A stretch of 64,000 bases of DNA from Paenibacillus marchantiae (lineage in GTDB: Bacteria > Bacillota > Bacilli > Paenibacillales > Paenibacillaceae): contig NZ_CP118270.1 in assembly GCF_028771845.1 (NCBI RefSeq), forward strand, positions 3,720,001 to 3,784,000, written 5' to 3'. Both the position numbers and the translations under genes were made by a program. Below the pieces are notes generated by a model. It ran no database searches. It was given only the letters and a program-made list of their open reading frames with translations, and was not told the origin of the DNA. The first letter of the stretch is position 1, and each line of letters opens with the position of its first letter. Positions 53,522 through 62,562 of this stretch are shown here, one piece after another.

Positions 53522-53980
53522 GTGATCAGATTAATACCTACTACAAGAGAGAACTGGAAAGATGCATTAAACTTACAAGTTCAAGCCAATCAAAATCATT
53601 ATGTTCCATCAGTAGCCGAGTCCCTAGCGAAGGTGCACATTCTTCCAGATGGGGATGAGTACAAGTATATGCCATTTTGCATATATAACACGGAGGATAG
53701 CTTAGTTGGTTTTGTCATGATCACAGTCGATGAAACAACAGCTTGGTCCTATTGGTTGAATGGTTTTATGATCGATGTAAGCTATCAAGGTAAAGGATAT
53801 GGAAGAGCAGCGATAGATGCAGTAATTAGCTATATAAAAGAGAACTATGTCCATAGCAAGTGTTTGAATTTAACGGTATGTGCAGAGAATGAAGTTGCCA
53901 GGAAGCTTTATGATAAAATGGGTTTTTCAGAGACCGGAGAAGTATATGATGATGAAATTGTATATCGATTCGTTTTTTAA
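53522..53980 (+). CDS. Spermine/spermidine acetyltransferase-like GNAT
   Basis: A 152-residue GNAT of the BltD-like type: IRLIPTTRENWKDALNL at the start, YWLNGFMIDVSYQGKGYGRA as acetyl-CoA loop and AENEVARKLYDKMGF as motif B. GTG 53522 is taken because it gives the family N-terminus. Related to the genes at 49005 and 56037. Confidence 0.87.
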   Translation: MIRLIPTTRENWKDALNLQVQANQNHYVPSVAESLAKVHILPDGDEYKYMPFCIYNTEDSLVGFVMITVDETTAWSYWLNGFMIDVSYQGKGYGRAAIDAVISYIKENYVHSKCLNLTVCAENEVARKLYDKMGFSETGEVYDDEIVYRFVF

Positions 53981-53999
53981 AAAGCATTTTAACTTACTC

Positions 54000-54347
54000 C
54001 TACTTCTGCTTAACCAGTACAACACCGATGATGATGACCACAAGTCCAATCCACGTTTTCCAAGAAGGAACTTCCTTCATGAACCAGTATCCCATCCATA
54101 TGGAGATGAGCACTTCTATGCATTTGGCAATGACCAGGACATAGCCCAGTTGACTGACAGCTTTCATTCCAAACTTGACGCCGTATCCTACGCTCAGATT
54201 AGCGGCTAGAAATAAAGGCAGCATCCAAAGATGGAATTTAAATGTGGACCAGAACTGAGTGTCAATATGCTTGCTTTGATATGAAAAAATAATGTTGATA
54301 CAGGCTAAGCCAGCAAACATGAGCACAAAGCTGATAAGGTACAGCAT
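54000..54347 (-). CDS. Small DMT/EamA-type transporter-like membrane protein
   Basis: A 115-residue protein of four hydrophobic segments, the size of SMR or half-EamA transporters. It begins LYLISFVLMFAGLACINI and has a VGYGVKFGMKAVSQLGYV stretch and a final VVIIIGVVLVKQK. GGGAGTG precedes ATG on the minus strand. It is the only well-supported minus-strand gene in the 26-64 kb region and converges on the preceding GNAT. Confidence 0.8.
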   Translation of the reverse strand: MLYLISFVLMFAGLACINIIFSYQSKHIDTQFWSTFKFHLWMLPLFLAANLSVGYGVKFGMKAVSQLGYVLVIAKCIEVLISIWMGYWFMKEVPSWKTWIGLVVIIIGVVLVKQK

Positions 54348-54602
54348 AACATCACTCCCAAGGATAAGTAGTATGATTAATGTTTCCTCGAACCAAAAAA
54401 TTTATCCATGGGCATGAAATGATGTTAGCGAAGATGAGTGGACCAGCTAAACCGATGATAGTGAGGTTGTTTCGATGGGTCAATGATTCCAAAAATCACA
54501 CAGTAAACAGGCGATATTCGTTACGTTCAGTCAAGTAATCTGGAAAACATTTCTATGATGAATTTTACATAAAAGCAATATAGAATTCATTAAATTCCAC
54601 AC

Positions 54603-54648
54603 GTCCTTTTATATACTTAGTTTGTTTGACTCAGCGAACTAAAAGGAC
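54603..54648 (+). promoter_or_regulatory. Inverted repeat before the GNAT gene at 54664
   Basis: GTCCTTTT (54603-54610) and AAAAGGAC (54641-54648) with inner TAGTT/AACTA, 15 bp before the start codon; the hairpin covers the only candidate ribosome binding region (AAAAGGA). May sequester it or be an operator. The rest of 54348-54602 shows nothing I can assign. Confidence 0.4.
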
Positions 54649-54663
54649 TAGGTGGTCGTTTAA

Positions 54664-55200
54664 ATGTTGAAAAAACGAGACTTGCACGAATGCCACTCAC
54701 TGTATGATTTGATGGTGGACCCCGCTGTTTTTCCATACGTTCGTCATAAGTGCCGATCTTATGAGGAATATTTATTTGCAACTAAACAGGTGATTGATGA
54801 AGAAGAGCAAAACACATGTATTTCCAGAACGATCCTTAATGAGCTGGGACATCCCATCGGAACCATTGATTTATATCACATGGAACATAAGACAGGTTTT
54901 CTTGCGACATGGATTGGAGCCCCTTATTTCGGAAAAGGTTACAATCAACGAGCAAAGGAAGCCTTTTTCGCTGAGTTGTTTCTTCAACGTGAAATTGAAA
55001 CAGTCTTTCTTAAAATTCGAAAACAAAACATTCGATCCAAGAAAGCGGTTGGGAAATTGCCTTATGTCAAATTAGCCACTGATATATACCACGAAGTGTA
55101 TAAGTTGATAAACAATACGGAACAAATTTATGATTTGTATTACGTGAATTGTTCTGACTTTATGGCAAGTGAAGAGATGAAGCATGTGGTTGCTACGTAA
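54664..55200 (+). CDS. GNAT family N-acetyltransferase
   Basis: A 178-residue GNAT with FLATWIGAPYFGKGYNQRA as acetyl-CoA loop and KQNIRSKKAVGKLPYV as motif B region. More divergent than its neighbours. An inverted repeat lies over the leader. A terminator follows. Confidence 0.86.
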   Translation: MLKKRDLHECHSLYDLMVDPAVFPYVRHKCRSYEEYLFATKQVIDEEEQNTCISRTILNELGHPIGTIDLYHMEHKTGFLATWIGAPYFGKGYNQRAKEAFFAELFLQREIETVFLKIRKQNIRSKKAVGKLPYVKLATDIYHEVYKLINNTEQIYDLYYVNCSDFMASEEMKHVVAT

Positions 55201-55235
55201 TAACTAAAAACGTCTTTCGATATCTATTCAAACGA

Positions 55236-55275
55236 AATCCCGCCAGGTTTGTCCTGTCGGGATTATTATTATTTT
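55236..55275 (+). terminator. Terminator after the GNAT gene at 54664
   Basis: AATCCCGCCAGG pairs with CCTGTCGGGATT around TTTGT, followed by a T/A-rich tail. Confidence 0.75.
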
Positions 55276-55419
55276 CTTTGACAGTCCATAATTTTGTGGA
55301 TAGGAAACAATAAGTAAGGATGCAGGAATATGGAAATTAAGGTCGAAAGAAGAGATATAAGCAAGAATTCAATAACCTTATAAACAAGTCGCAAAGTATA
55401 TTATTTCTGGGGTGAAGTA

Positions 55420-55983
55420 ATGGAGATCAAAAAAATACAGAATCTATCCAATGATGATTGGCTTCAACTTGGAAGCTTTGGATATAAATCCACTCAAAAA
55501 TATGAGCTTACCAAACAGGAGACACAAGGTTCCTTTAGTATGCTTTTAACGTTAATAAATCTAGATGACATCTACGAAAAAGAAGAATTGAACAGCACAG
55601 ATGATTTGGAACGATATGAAGAAATCATACAACTGGGATTTTCTTATGGAATATATATAGATGGGAAAATCATAGCGCTCGCAATTTGTGAACCACAAAC
55701 TTGGAATAATACGCTGATGATATGGCATCTTCAGGTTAATGAAAAATACATAAGAAAAGGATATGGAAGATTGTTGATCAATAAAGTGAATGAGATTGCC
55801 CAGGAACAAGGCTTCAGAGCGATCACGTTAGAAACCCAGAATACGAACGTTCCAGCCATTCATTTTTACATGCAATGTGGTTATCAAATTGAAGGAATTG
55901 ATGTATCACTATATTCAAATAATCATAGCCAAAACGAAGAAATAGCTTTGTATATGAGAAAGAAGATCAAACAGAGTATCTAG
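55420..55983 (+). CDS. GNAT family N-acetyltransferase
   Basis: A 187-residue GNAT. WHLQVNEKYIRKGYGRLLI is the acetyl-CoA loop and TQNTNVPAIHFYMQCGY motif B, much as in streptothricin acetyltransferase-like (SatA-type) enzymes. GGGGTG precedes the ATG. Specificity uncertain. Confidence 0.89.
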   Translation: MEIKKIQNLSNDDWLQLGSFGYKSTQKYELTKQETQGSFSMLLTLINLDDIYEKEELNSTDDLERYEEIIQLGFSYGIYIDGKIIALAICEPQTWNNTLMIWHLQVNEKYIRKGYGRLLINKVNEIAQEQGFRAITLETQNTNVPAIHFYMQCGYQIEGIDVSLYSNNHSQNEEIALYMRKKIKQSI

Positions 55984-56036
55984 GTATTATCTTGAAACCG
56001 CTTAAATCTATGATGTTTGGTGAGGAGAGAGTCTGC

Positions 56037-56513
56037 ATGATAACGCTCAGAAAAATAACACTGGATAACCGACGTTCTATATTTAACCTGGAAGTTTCAG
56101 AAGAGCAGCGACAATATGTTGCATCAAACCTTTCAAGTGTTGCATCGTGTTATATTCTTGCAACCAATGGCGGCTCACCGTTTCCACTTGCCATTTACGC
56201 AGATGAGCAGCCTGTAGGTTTTGTAATGATAACTTACGGAATCACGGGTTATGATCTTCCTGTGATTGCTGACAATAGCTATTGTATTTTGCGACTGATG
56301 ATTGACAAGCAGCACCAAAGCATGGGCTATGGCCGGGAAGCATTAAAGAAAATATTGGAGTTTATTCGAACTTTCCCAGCTGGACCTGCACGTTATTGTT
56401 GGATTCCATATAGTCCTGATAACTTGGCTGCCAAAAAGGTATATGAGAGCTTAGGATTCCATGAAAATGGTGAAGTGTGCCATGACGAGCTCATAACAGT
56501 ATTGGAACTTTGA
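56037..56513 (+). CDS. Spermine/spermidine acetyltransferase-like GNAT
   Basis: A 158-residue GNAT. It starts ITLRKITLDNRRSIFNLEV and has ILRLMIDKQHQSMGYGREA as acetyl-CoA loop, where Met replaces the usual Lys/Arg. Same polyamine-type group as 49005 and 53522. ATG 56037 follows GAGGAGAG. Confidence 0.87.
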   Translation: MITLRKITLDNRRSIFNLEVSEEQRQYVASNLSSVASCYILATNGGSPFPLAIYADEQPVGFVMITYGITGYDLPVIADNSYCILRLMIDKQHQSMGYGREALKKILEFIRTFPAGPARYCWIPYSPDNLAAKKVYESLGFHENGEVCHDELITVLEL

Positions 56514-56683
56514 ATTCTATTTTTAGAGGGGGACTTTATAACAAAGATTCACGCTCAATCTAATAGCTTTTGCTTTCCTATGTCGTAAAATAGAAGTTCA
56601 ATAGTTGTATTATTTTACCATACATGATAACGTGATATTAAAACCAACTAATTTAGTTGGAAATGTATTTTGGAGGTATGATC

Positions 56684-57619
56684 ATGACTAATATCGCAAA
56701 GAATCTCACAGATCTGATTGGAAATACACCGCTATTGGAGCTTTCTAATTTTGCGAGAAAGTATCAAGTCGAGGCGAAGATCATTGCTAAATTGGAATAC
56801 TTTAATCCAGCAGGTAGTGTAAAAGATAGAATCGGATATGGAATGATTAAAGATGCTGAAGAGAAGGGGTTAATTAACCAAAATTCAGTGATAATAGAAC
56901 CGACTAGCGGAAATACAGGTGTAGGACTTGCTTTTGCAGCTGCAGCATTAGGATACAGATTAATCATAACACTACCTGAGAGTTTCAGTGTAGAACGTAG
57001 GAAGCTGTTGATCGCTCTGGGAGCAGAACTAGTTCTTACACCCGCCACAGAAGGAATGTCTGGAGCCATCAAAAAGGCTGAAGAAATTGCGGCTACAATC
57101 CCTAATTCATTTATACCTCAACAGTTTAAAAATCCAGCAAATCCACAAGTACATAAGGTAACAACCGCAGAGGAGATTTGGAGAGATACTGAAGGTAAAG
57201 TGGATATTTTTATTGGTGGTGTTGGTACAGGCGGAACCATATCAGGAGTTGGCGAAGCACTTAAACAAAGAAAAGAAAATGTGGAAATTATAGCTGTAGA
57301 GCCTTCGGATTCCCCGGTACTTTCTGGAGGAACTAAAGGAGTGCATACCATTCAAGGAATTGGTGCCGGGTTTGTTCCCGACAATTTTAATAGATCTGTA
57401 GTTGATGAGATCGTACAGGTGAGAAATGAAGATGCATTTGAAACAGCTCGTTTTTTAGCTAAATCCGAAGGATTATTAGTCGGTATTTCGTCTGGTGCTG
57501 CTGCATATGCAGCAGTGCAAATTGCAAAAAGGCCAGAGAATAAAAATAAAAGTATAGTTGTACTATTCCCGGATACAGGGGAACGATATTTATCAACAGA
57601 CCTTTATCCAGAAGCATAA
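56684..57619 (+). CDS. cysK: Cysteine synthase A
   Basis: A 311-residue PLP enzyme converting O-acetylserine and sulfide to cysteine. [11 protein letters not shown] carries the PLP lysine near residue 43, [11 protein letters not shown] the substrate loop, [10 protein letters not shown] the phosphate-binding loop, and [10 protein letters not shown] the family C-terminus. Full length. TTTGGAGG precedes ATG 56684. An extra, accessory cysK among the acetyltransferase genes; the usual chromosomal copy probably lies elsewhere. Confidence 0.95.
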   Translation: MTNIAKNLTDLIGNTPLLELSNFARKYQVEAKIIAKLEYFNPAGSVKDRIGYGMIKDAEEKGLINQNSVIIEPTSGNTGVGLAFAAAALGYRLIITLPESFSVERRKLLIALGAELVLTPATEGMSGAIKKAEEIAATIPNSFIPQQFKNPANPQVHKVTTAEEIWRDTEGKVDIFIGGVGTGGTISGVGEALKQRKENVEIIAVEPSDSPVLSGGTKGVHTIQGIGAGFVPDNFNRSVVDEIVQVRNEDAFETARFLAKSEGLLVGISSGAAAYAAVQIAKRPENKNKSIVVLFPDTGERYLSTDLYPEA

Positions 57620-57635
57620 GGTGAAAATATTAAGC

Positions 57636-57694
57636 TGCCCTCACCGCTTAAAAGCATCGTTGCCGTTTCTTTGAAGAATAAACTGGTGAGGGCA
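57636..57694 (+). other. Long-looped inverted repeat
   Basis: TGCCCTCACC (57636-57645) and GGTGAGGGCA (57685-57694), a perfect 10-bp stem with a 39-base loop 17 bp after cysK, without a T run. Could be a processing or termination hairpin, or a decayed element. Confidence 0.45.
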
Positions 57695-57809
57695 AGGATT
57701 CACAAACGTAATACGCAACCTCGGAAATCGATAAGTTTTGGAGGCAGCGTATATTCAATTCAATCTACATGCGTTGTAGTGACGAAAAAATAGTATAAGG
57801 GTGAACGCG

Positions 57810-58868
57810 ATGACTGTTGGAAGAAAGGTTTTTGTTTTAAAGGAAAAATCACGTATTGATCCGATAAGTAATGAAACCAGAGAAGTGCTCATTAGTATAT
57901 ACTATCCTTCCAATCCAGTGGAGCATGAGTCGAAGTATATTTCGTTATTTGAACCTAATATCTCTTCCGCTGTTGATATGCTCTCAAGTATGGGAGTGGA
58001 TAGGAATTATATTTGTAATCTGGATACAAAAATACATAATGATGAGAGTGTTGATATTACGGCTAAAAACTGTCCCATTATTTTTGTAGCCCCGGCTTTT
58101 GGTGTAGTTAGAGATATGTATTCCTTTTGTGTAGAACATTTAGTGGGGTGCGGATTTGTTGTCATTACTATAGGAGCCACTCATGAATCTATATTTTCCA
58201 TTTTTCCTGACAGACGTTTTGTCCAGCAATCCAATGTGATATCTGAAATAGACAGCTTAGATATTCATTCTTGGAAACAATTATTGAAGCTTAGAGTAGA
58301 AGATATGAGTTTGGTTATGAAAAACGTAGATAAGGTCTTGGATTCAGATAAGGATCTTAGGGCCATAGTCGATGTGAATGAAATGGGGATCATTGGTCAT
58401 TCATTAGGTGGGGCTGCTGCTTATGAATTGCTTAAAAGAGAAAAGAGAATTAAGGCTAGCATTCTATTAGATCCTAGTTTCCATTTAATGACCACGAATA
58501 AGGAAGAGGGAGTATCTGTGCCGTTATTGGTAGCTCGGCAAGAGAAATGCTCGTTTGAAGAACTGGAAAATGAAATCTCTCCAGACCTATTGCCTTTGTT
58601 GCTGACTGGGTATGAGTCTTTGTTTAACTCGAGTGATCTGAATAGTCCATTTATTAAATTAAACGGTGCTCATCATATGACTTTTAGCGATATCCCGATA
58701 CATTACAACGAAGATGGGATAGAACACAAGCATTCCACTATTAATAAGTATATCTCTGCTTTCCTTGAGAAACATTTAAAGAAGGAAGAAAGTAAATTTC
58801 ATGAGCTGCTGAAAAATAAGATTAATGATGGAATCGATCAAGTAAATAGTAAAGGACATGTTATTTAA
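57810..58868 (+). CDS. Alpha/beta hydrolase of the PAF-acetylhydrolase/dienelactone hydrolase type
   Basis: A 352-residue cytoplasmic hydrolase. The nucleophile elbow is GHSLGGAAAYE near residue 198, preceded by VAPAFGVVRDMYS (oxyanion loop) and followed by LLDPSFHL and NGAHHMTFSD (candidate Asp and His). ATG 57810 follows AAGGGTG. Substrate unknown. Confidence 0.84.
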   Translation: MTVGRKVFVLKEKSRIDPISNETREVLISIYYPSNPVEHESKYISLFEPNISSAVDMLSSMGVDRNYICNLDTKIHNDESVDITAKNCPIIFVAPAFGVVRDMYSFCVEHLVGCGFVVITIGATHESIFSIFPDRRFVQQSNVISEIDSLDIHSWKQLLKLRVEDMSLVMKNVDKVLDSDKDLRAIVDVNEMGIIGHSLGGAAAYELLKREKRIKASILLDPSFHLMTTNKEEGVSVPLLVARQEKCSFEELENEISPDLLPLLLTGYESLFNSSDLNSPFIKLNGAHHMTFSDIPIHYNEDGIEHKHSTINKYISAFLEKHLKKEESKFHELLKNKINDGIDQVNSKGHVI

Positions 58869-58948
58869 TGAGGGGGACTAGAAATGTTTAGATAACACAC
58901 GCCTTAAATATTTTATAGGTAGTTAGCATTGATGAGGAGGAATGACGC

Positions 58949-59890
58949 ATGGAATTAAATAATTGGTCTGAGGAACTTAATTCTTATGATTTATCAAATG
59001 AGTATTCCATTCAAAAGGCTGAGCCCGAAGAATGGGGACTGTATTGTTCAGTCTATTATAATATGGCCTATACTGGATTTTTTAGAGAGGAAGGCTACTT
59101 CAATGTTTCGCGGAATAACTCTTTTTGGATTTATAAAGGAGAGTCAAAAATCGGTGGGGTAAGGATGGCACCCAATACGTTATATCATCTATTCTTTATG
59201 CCCCCATTCAATGATTCATTTGAGGTACTGAAACTTCTTAAAACAATACTCATAAAATGGTCTGATGCAACTCAACGTATCAAGATATATGAAATTCTCC
59301 CCGATCAAGTACATTTATTTACGAGGGCTGGATTCTGGCCAGATGAGTTCAGATGTCGCTGGATGCAGCGCCCGACAGATCATTTCAATGTGCATTGGGA
59401 TCATGATTTTATAGTTAAGAGCCCCGAAATTATCGAGAATGAAACAGGTGCTAAGCAATACATTAATGAAGATGAAATCGCTCAGTGTGACTTTGACAGC
59501 TTTGTAGGAGGTTTTGAAGCCTTACGCAGAAAGAAAACATCCCTTGAAGACTTTATCCCGAACGAAGAAATCTATTTTACCAATGAGAACCTAACTCAAG
59601 CTTCTACGCTTGTATATGATAAGGTTACTGGACAGCTCATAGCCAACTGTCGCCTATGTTTGCAGGATAATCAAGCAGCAGTATATAGCATCGGAGTCAA
59701 CTCTGCTTACAGAGGAAAAGGACTAGCTACACGCATGCTGCAAAGAGCACTGACTTCTCTTAAAGACAAGTATTCAGTTCTAAGGTTATATGTCATGGAA
59801 GGCAATGATGCCGAATCAGTTTATTTTAATCTTGGATTTGTTCCTGGCGTTCAAGAGATACAAACGATGTATGTTCCAGTACATGAGTAG
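58949..59890 (+). CDS. GNAT family N-acetyltransferase, two-domain type
   Basis: A 313-residue protein. The C-terminal ~100 residues are a GNAT with VYSIGVNSAYRGKGLATRM as acetyl-CoA loop and MEGNDAESVYFNLGF motif B; the N-terminal ~200 residues look like a second, degenerate GNAT-like domain. GAGGAGG precedes ATG. Confidence 0.87.
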   Translation: MELNNWSEELNSYDLSNEYSIQKAEPEEWGLYCSVYYNMAYTGFFREEGYFNVSRNNSFWIYKGESKIGGVRMAPNTLYHLFFMPPFNDSFEVLKLLKTILIKWSDATQRIKIYEILPDQVHLFTRAGFWPDEFRCRWMQRPTDHFNVHWDHDFIVKSPEIIENETGAKQYINEDEIAQCDFDSFVGGFEALRRKKTSLEDFIPNEEIYFTNENLTQASTLVYDKVTGQLIANCRLCLQDNQAAVYSIGVNSAYRGKGLATRMLQRALTSLKDKYSVLRLYVMEGNDAESVYFNLGFVPGVQEIQTMYVPVHE

Positions 59891-59916
59891 TCACAGTTAA
59901 ATTAATCAACTATTAA

Positions 59917-59975
59917 CCCGAGTGGATCTTTTGGAATGGGGCAGCATCGCTGTTTCTAATCTCTCGGGTTTCTGT
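59917..59975 (+). terminator. Possible terminator
   Basis: ACCCGAG and CTCGGGT separated by a long loop, followed by TTCTG. Weak, but positioned between two genes. Confidence 0.4.
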
Positions 59976-59989
59976 TGCTTGAGGAAAGG

Positions 59990-60148
59990 ATGGTTATTAT
60001 TGGGACTATATTAATGTTGGTAGTGTCTTTGTTTTTTGGTATTTTTGTTGTGAAAATCGGAATGGATAATTCCAAGAGTAATCAGTACAACAAAGAAATA
60101 TTGCAAGAATTAAGAGAAATCAAGGAGATTCTAAGGGAAGAACGATGA
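59990..60148 (+). CDS. Small single-pass membrane protein
   Basis: A 52-residue frame: one hydrophobic segment (IIGTILMLVVSLFFGIFVV) followed by a charged amphipathic tail (LQELREIKEILREE). GAGG lies five bases before ATG. Typical of small bacterial membrane proteins; no family recognised. The next gene starts 24 bp later. Confidence 0.6.
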   Translation: MVIIGTILMLVVSLFFGIFVVKIGMDNSKSNQYNKEILQELREIKEILREER

Positions 60149-60172
60149 AGACAACCTCAAGGAGGCGTTAGG

Positions 60173-60694
60173 GTGCTTTATGATTTAAAAGGCGAAGCCA
60201 ATATGTCACCTGTTGTTGGGTTGTTATTTGCTGCGGTTATAGAAAACAGCCAACGACTCCAACGAATCACGGAAGGTATGTCGCAAGAAGAAATAGATTA
60301 TAAAGGACCTAATAACAACTTCAATAGTACCGCTCAATTAATAAAACATATCACCTACGTCGATCTGAATTGGGCTTATCGAATAAAGGGATTACCACTT
60401 CCTCAAAACTTAAAAGAGCAACATGGCCCTATGATTGATGAAAATGGCAGTCTTCCGATGGTTCAAGGAATATCTTTGAGTACACTTATGTCGACATATG
60501 AAGGTGTCATAACCATGTTGAAGGACGCGTGTACACAATTAACGGATGATGATCTAGCGAGGATTGTCACTTTTGGGCATGAAAATGAGAAGCAAGCAAC
60601 CGTATGCTGGGGTATGTGGCATATCGCTGACCACAGTCGTTATCATCAAGCTCACATTAATCAACTTCGAAGATGGTATCAAGAAGCTTACTAA
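60173..60694 (+). CDS. DinB-family protein
   Basis: A 173-residue four-helix DinB/YfiT-like protein, a fold that often carries three His ligands for metal: LIKHITYVDLNW near residue 57 and HIADHSRYHQAHI near 148. These proteins include thiol-dependent transferases such as bacillithiol transferase, a role that is possible here. GTG start with AGGAGG seven bases upstream. Confidence 0.85.
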   Translation: MLYDLKGEANMSPVVGLLFAAVIENSQRLQRITEGMSQEEIDYKGPNNNFNSTAQLIKHITYVDLNWAYRIKGLPLPQNLKEQHGPMIDENGSLPMVQGISLSTLMSTYEGVITMLKDACTQLTDDDLARIVTFGHENEKQATVCWGMWHIADHSRYHQAHINQLRRWYQEAY

Positions 60695-60834
60695 AGAATG
60701 ATGAGAAAGCGGTATTCGTATTGCATTTGCCTTTGAACAGCTAACAGCTCATAGAAAAAGCCGAACTTATAACATTGGAAGAGCGTCTAATATATAGCAT
60801 CGTTAAAATTTCGGTTATTAGGAGCTATTCAATA

Positions 60835-61281
60835 ATGAAGAAAATAAGTACTTATATTATAGTTTTATTAACATTGAGTTTAATCATTCTTGGTTCTAAA
60901 TTTGTTGAATCTCAAAATCAAAGAAAAGAGCTTCAGAATTCTATTGATAATTCATTCAGATATGAAATAAGTAATGTCCAGCACAGCTTTAGTATGGTTG
61001 TTAATGATTACACGTATAGATCAATCATATCAAGTGTGTCTAATGCAGCTGCGATATCGGAACTAACTTCTTTCGGGAAACTGAATGATGATTTAGATAT
61101 TAGTTTGTACCAATTATATATCTCACTTAGAGAGGAAAGATCCAAAGACAAAGTCTTATCACGAATAGAAGAACTTAGAGAAATATTTAGTATGTTGGTC
61201 AGGGATCCGATAAACCATGAGGCAATAGACAGAATAATTCAGATCAACAATGATACATTTTTTAATACAAAAGAAGAATGA
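60835..61281 (+). CDS. Membrane-anchored protein of unknown function
   Basis: A 148-residue protein with an N-terminal anchor (KKISTYIIVLLTLSLIILG) and a helical extracytoplasmic part (LQNSIDNSFRYEISNVQHSF...). ATG 60835 follows TTAGGAG. No family recognised. Confidence 0.65.
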   Translation: MKKISTYIIVLLTLSLIILGSKFVESQNQRKELQNSIDNSFRYEISNVQHSFSMVVNDYTYRSIISSVSNAAAISELTSFGKLNDDLDISLYQLYISLREERSKDKVLSRIEELREIFSMLVRDPINHEAIDRIIQINNDTFFNTKEE

Positions 61282-61356
61282 GCACCCGGTGAGATGAGGA
61301 ACATTCAGTTCATGTGAAAAACAAAGGAGGTGATTCCATTGGTAAACAAATAAAAT

Positions 61357-61406
61357 GAGAAAATCTAAATGTTGATTTAAATAAGCATGCAGATTTTCTC
61401 TCTTAT
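61357..61406 (+). terminator. Possible terminator hairpin
   Basis: GAGAAAATCT (61357-61366) and AGATTTTCTC (61391-61400), perfect 10-bp stem with a 24-base loop followed by TCTT. Just before it (61323-61334) lies an unusually complete Shine-Dalgarno AAAGGAGGTGATT with only a four-codon frame (61339-61353) after it. Confidence 0.5.
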
Positions 61407-61432
61407 GGATCAAGAATTTATCATAGAGGAGA

Positions 61433-62296
61433 ATGAACATGCTAAATCAATTAAGTGAAACGATCTATTATCTATCTAACCAAAATGATAAAGAAAGACC
61501 AACATTGGGGTTAGTTTGCGGTGATAATTACAGCCTTGTCGTTGACGCTGGAAATTCGGTTCAACATGCCAGGGATTTCTTACATGAGATAGAGAAGTTA
61601 AATGTTCCGCCTGTTAAATATGTGGTCATTACTCATGCCCATTGGGATCATTTTTTAGGAATGAATGAATACGGAGCTACGATTATTATGAATAGTCTAA
61701 CTAGCCAAAAGATGAATGATTGGCGGAACTATTCTTATAATGATCGCTCTCTACAGGAGTATGTGGATTCCAAGAAGATGACTTCACATTGTATGGAGAC
61801 GATACAAAATGAAATACCGGAGAGAGACACATTTCAGTTATGTCCTCCGGATATTATTTTTGAAAAGTCACTCCATTTGGACTTGGGCAATAAAGTTTGT
61901 GTGCTTGAAACCATTCGTAGCACCCATACCGATGATTCAACCATTGTATATATTCCGGATGAAAAGGTCATTTTTCTGGGCGATAGTGCTTACAATACAA
62001 CTACCAATTCGCTATATCATATTAAGCAAGACAAGTTATTGCCTATGATTGAGGACATTCAGCAATATGATGCCGTTCATTTCTTGCTTGGTCATGAGTC
62101 GATCTGTGACGTGGAGGAGATGGATACGTTTTGGAGAGAGCTCATCTCAGCCAATGATGCTGTGAAATCGACGTCATTAGAAGCAGCTATCGAGCGTTTT
62201 GAAGCAGCCAATAATCGAACAGCCAATGACAATGAGCTTTTCTTCTTACAAGGATTCGTGAATGATCAGATATTACAATCAAAAGCAACGGAATAA
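61433..62296 (+). CDS. Metallo-beta-lactamase-fold hydrolase
   Basis: A 287-residue MBL-fold protein. The metal motif is THAHWDHFLG (HxHxDH) near residue 65, with LGDSAYN supplying the bridging Asp and LLGHESICD a later His. No signal peptide, so a cytoplasmic hydrolase rather than an exported beta-lactamase. TAGAGGAGA precedes the ATG. Confidence 0.88.
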   Translation: MNMLNQLSETIYYLSNQNDKERPTLGLVCGDNYSLVVDAGNSVQHARDFLHEIEKLNVPPVKYVVITHAHWDHFLGMNEYGATIIMNSLTSQKMNDWRNYSYNDRSLQEYVDSKKMTSHCMETIQNEIPERDTFQLCPPDIIFEKSLHLDLGNKVCVLETIRSTHTDDSTIVYIPDEKVIFLGDSAYNTTTNSLYHIKQDKLLPMIEDIQQYDAVHFLLGHESICDVEEMDTFWRELISANDAVKSTSLEAAIERFEAANNRTANDNELFFLQGFVNDQILQSKATE

Positions 62297-62384
62297 AAGA
62301 ACATCCATGAAAACCCATTTCAATTGATCCATGTGAAGTTCTCTGATATACTTTTCGCATGATATTTGATTGGGGGTTACTCAG

Positions 62385-62435
62385 ATGGCAATGCTGAATT
62401 GCTCGTTAGCTAGAAATAACTCATGCAAAGCCTGA
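62385..62435 (+). CDS. Probable 16-residue leader peptide
   Basis: ATG preceded by TGGGGG; the frame reads MAMLNCSLARNNSCKA and stops at 62433-62435 inside the left arm of a 10-bp inverted repeat. Arrangement is that of ribosome-mediated attenuators before antibiotic-resistance genes. Confidence 0.5.
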   Translation: MAMLNCSLARNNSCKA

Positions 62436-62530
62436 TCGGGGGCGATACTTTGCGTGGGGCGCGATAGCTTAGATTCTTTCGCCCATACTTAATTTTATCG
62501 TTTCTAATAACAGGCTTTGCCCTTATTGAT
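62425..62530 (+). promoter_or_regulatory. Attenuator-like inverted repeat before the FusB-like gene
   Basis: GCAAAGCCTG (62425-62434) and CAGGCTTTGC (62511-62520) are perfect complements, with a T-rich tail after the right arm. Between them two GGGCG segments (62439, 62457) could each pair with CGCCC (62480-62484), giving alternative folds. Stalling of a ribosome on the leader peptide would expose or block the outer stem. Confidence 0.5.
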
Positions 62531-62562
62531 TTTTTTCTATGAAAAATAAGGAGCTGAAAGCT

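Noticed and set aside
61433..62296. Secreted metallo-beta-lactamase conferring resistance
   Set aside because: HxHxDH is present but there is no signal peptide, so a general cytoplasmic MBL-fold hydrolase is the safer call.
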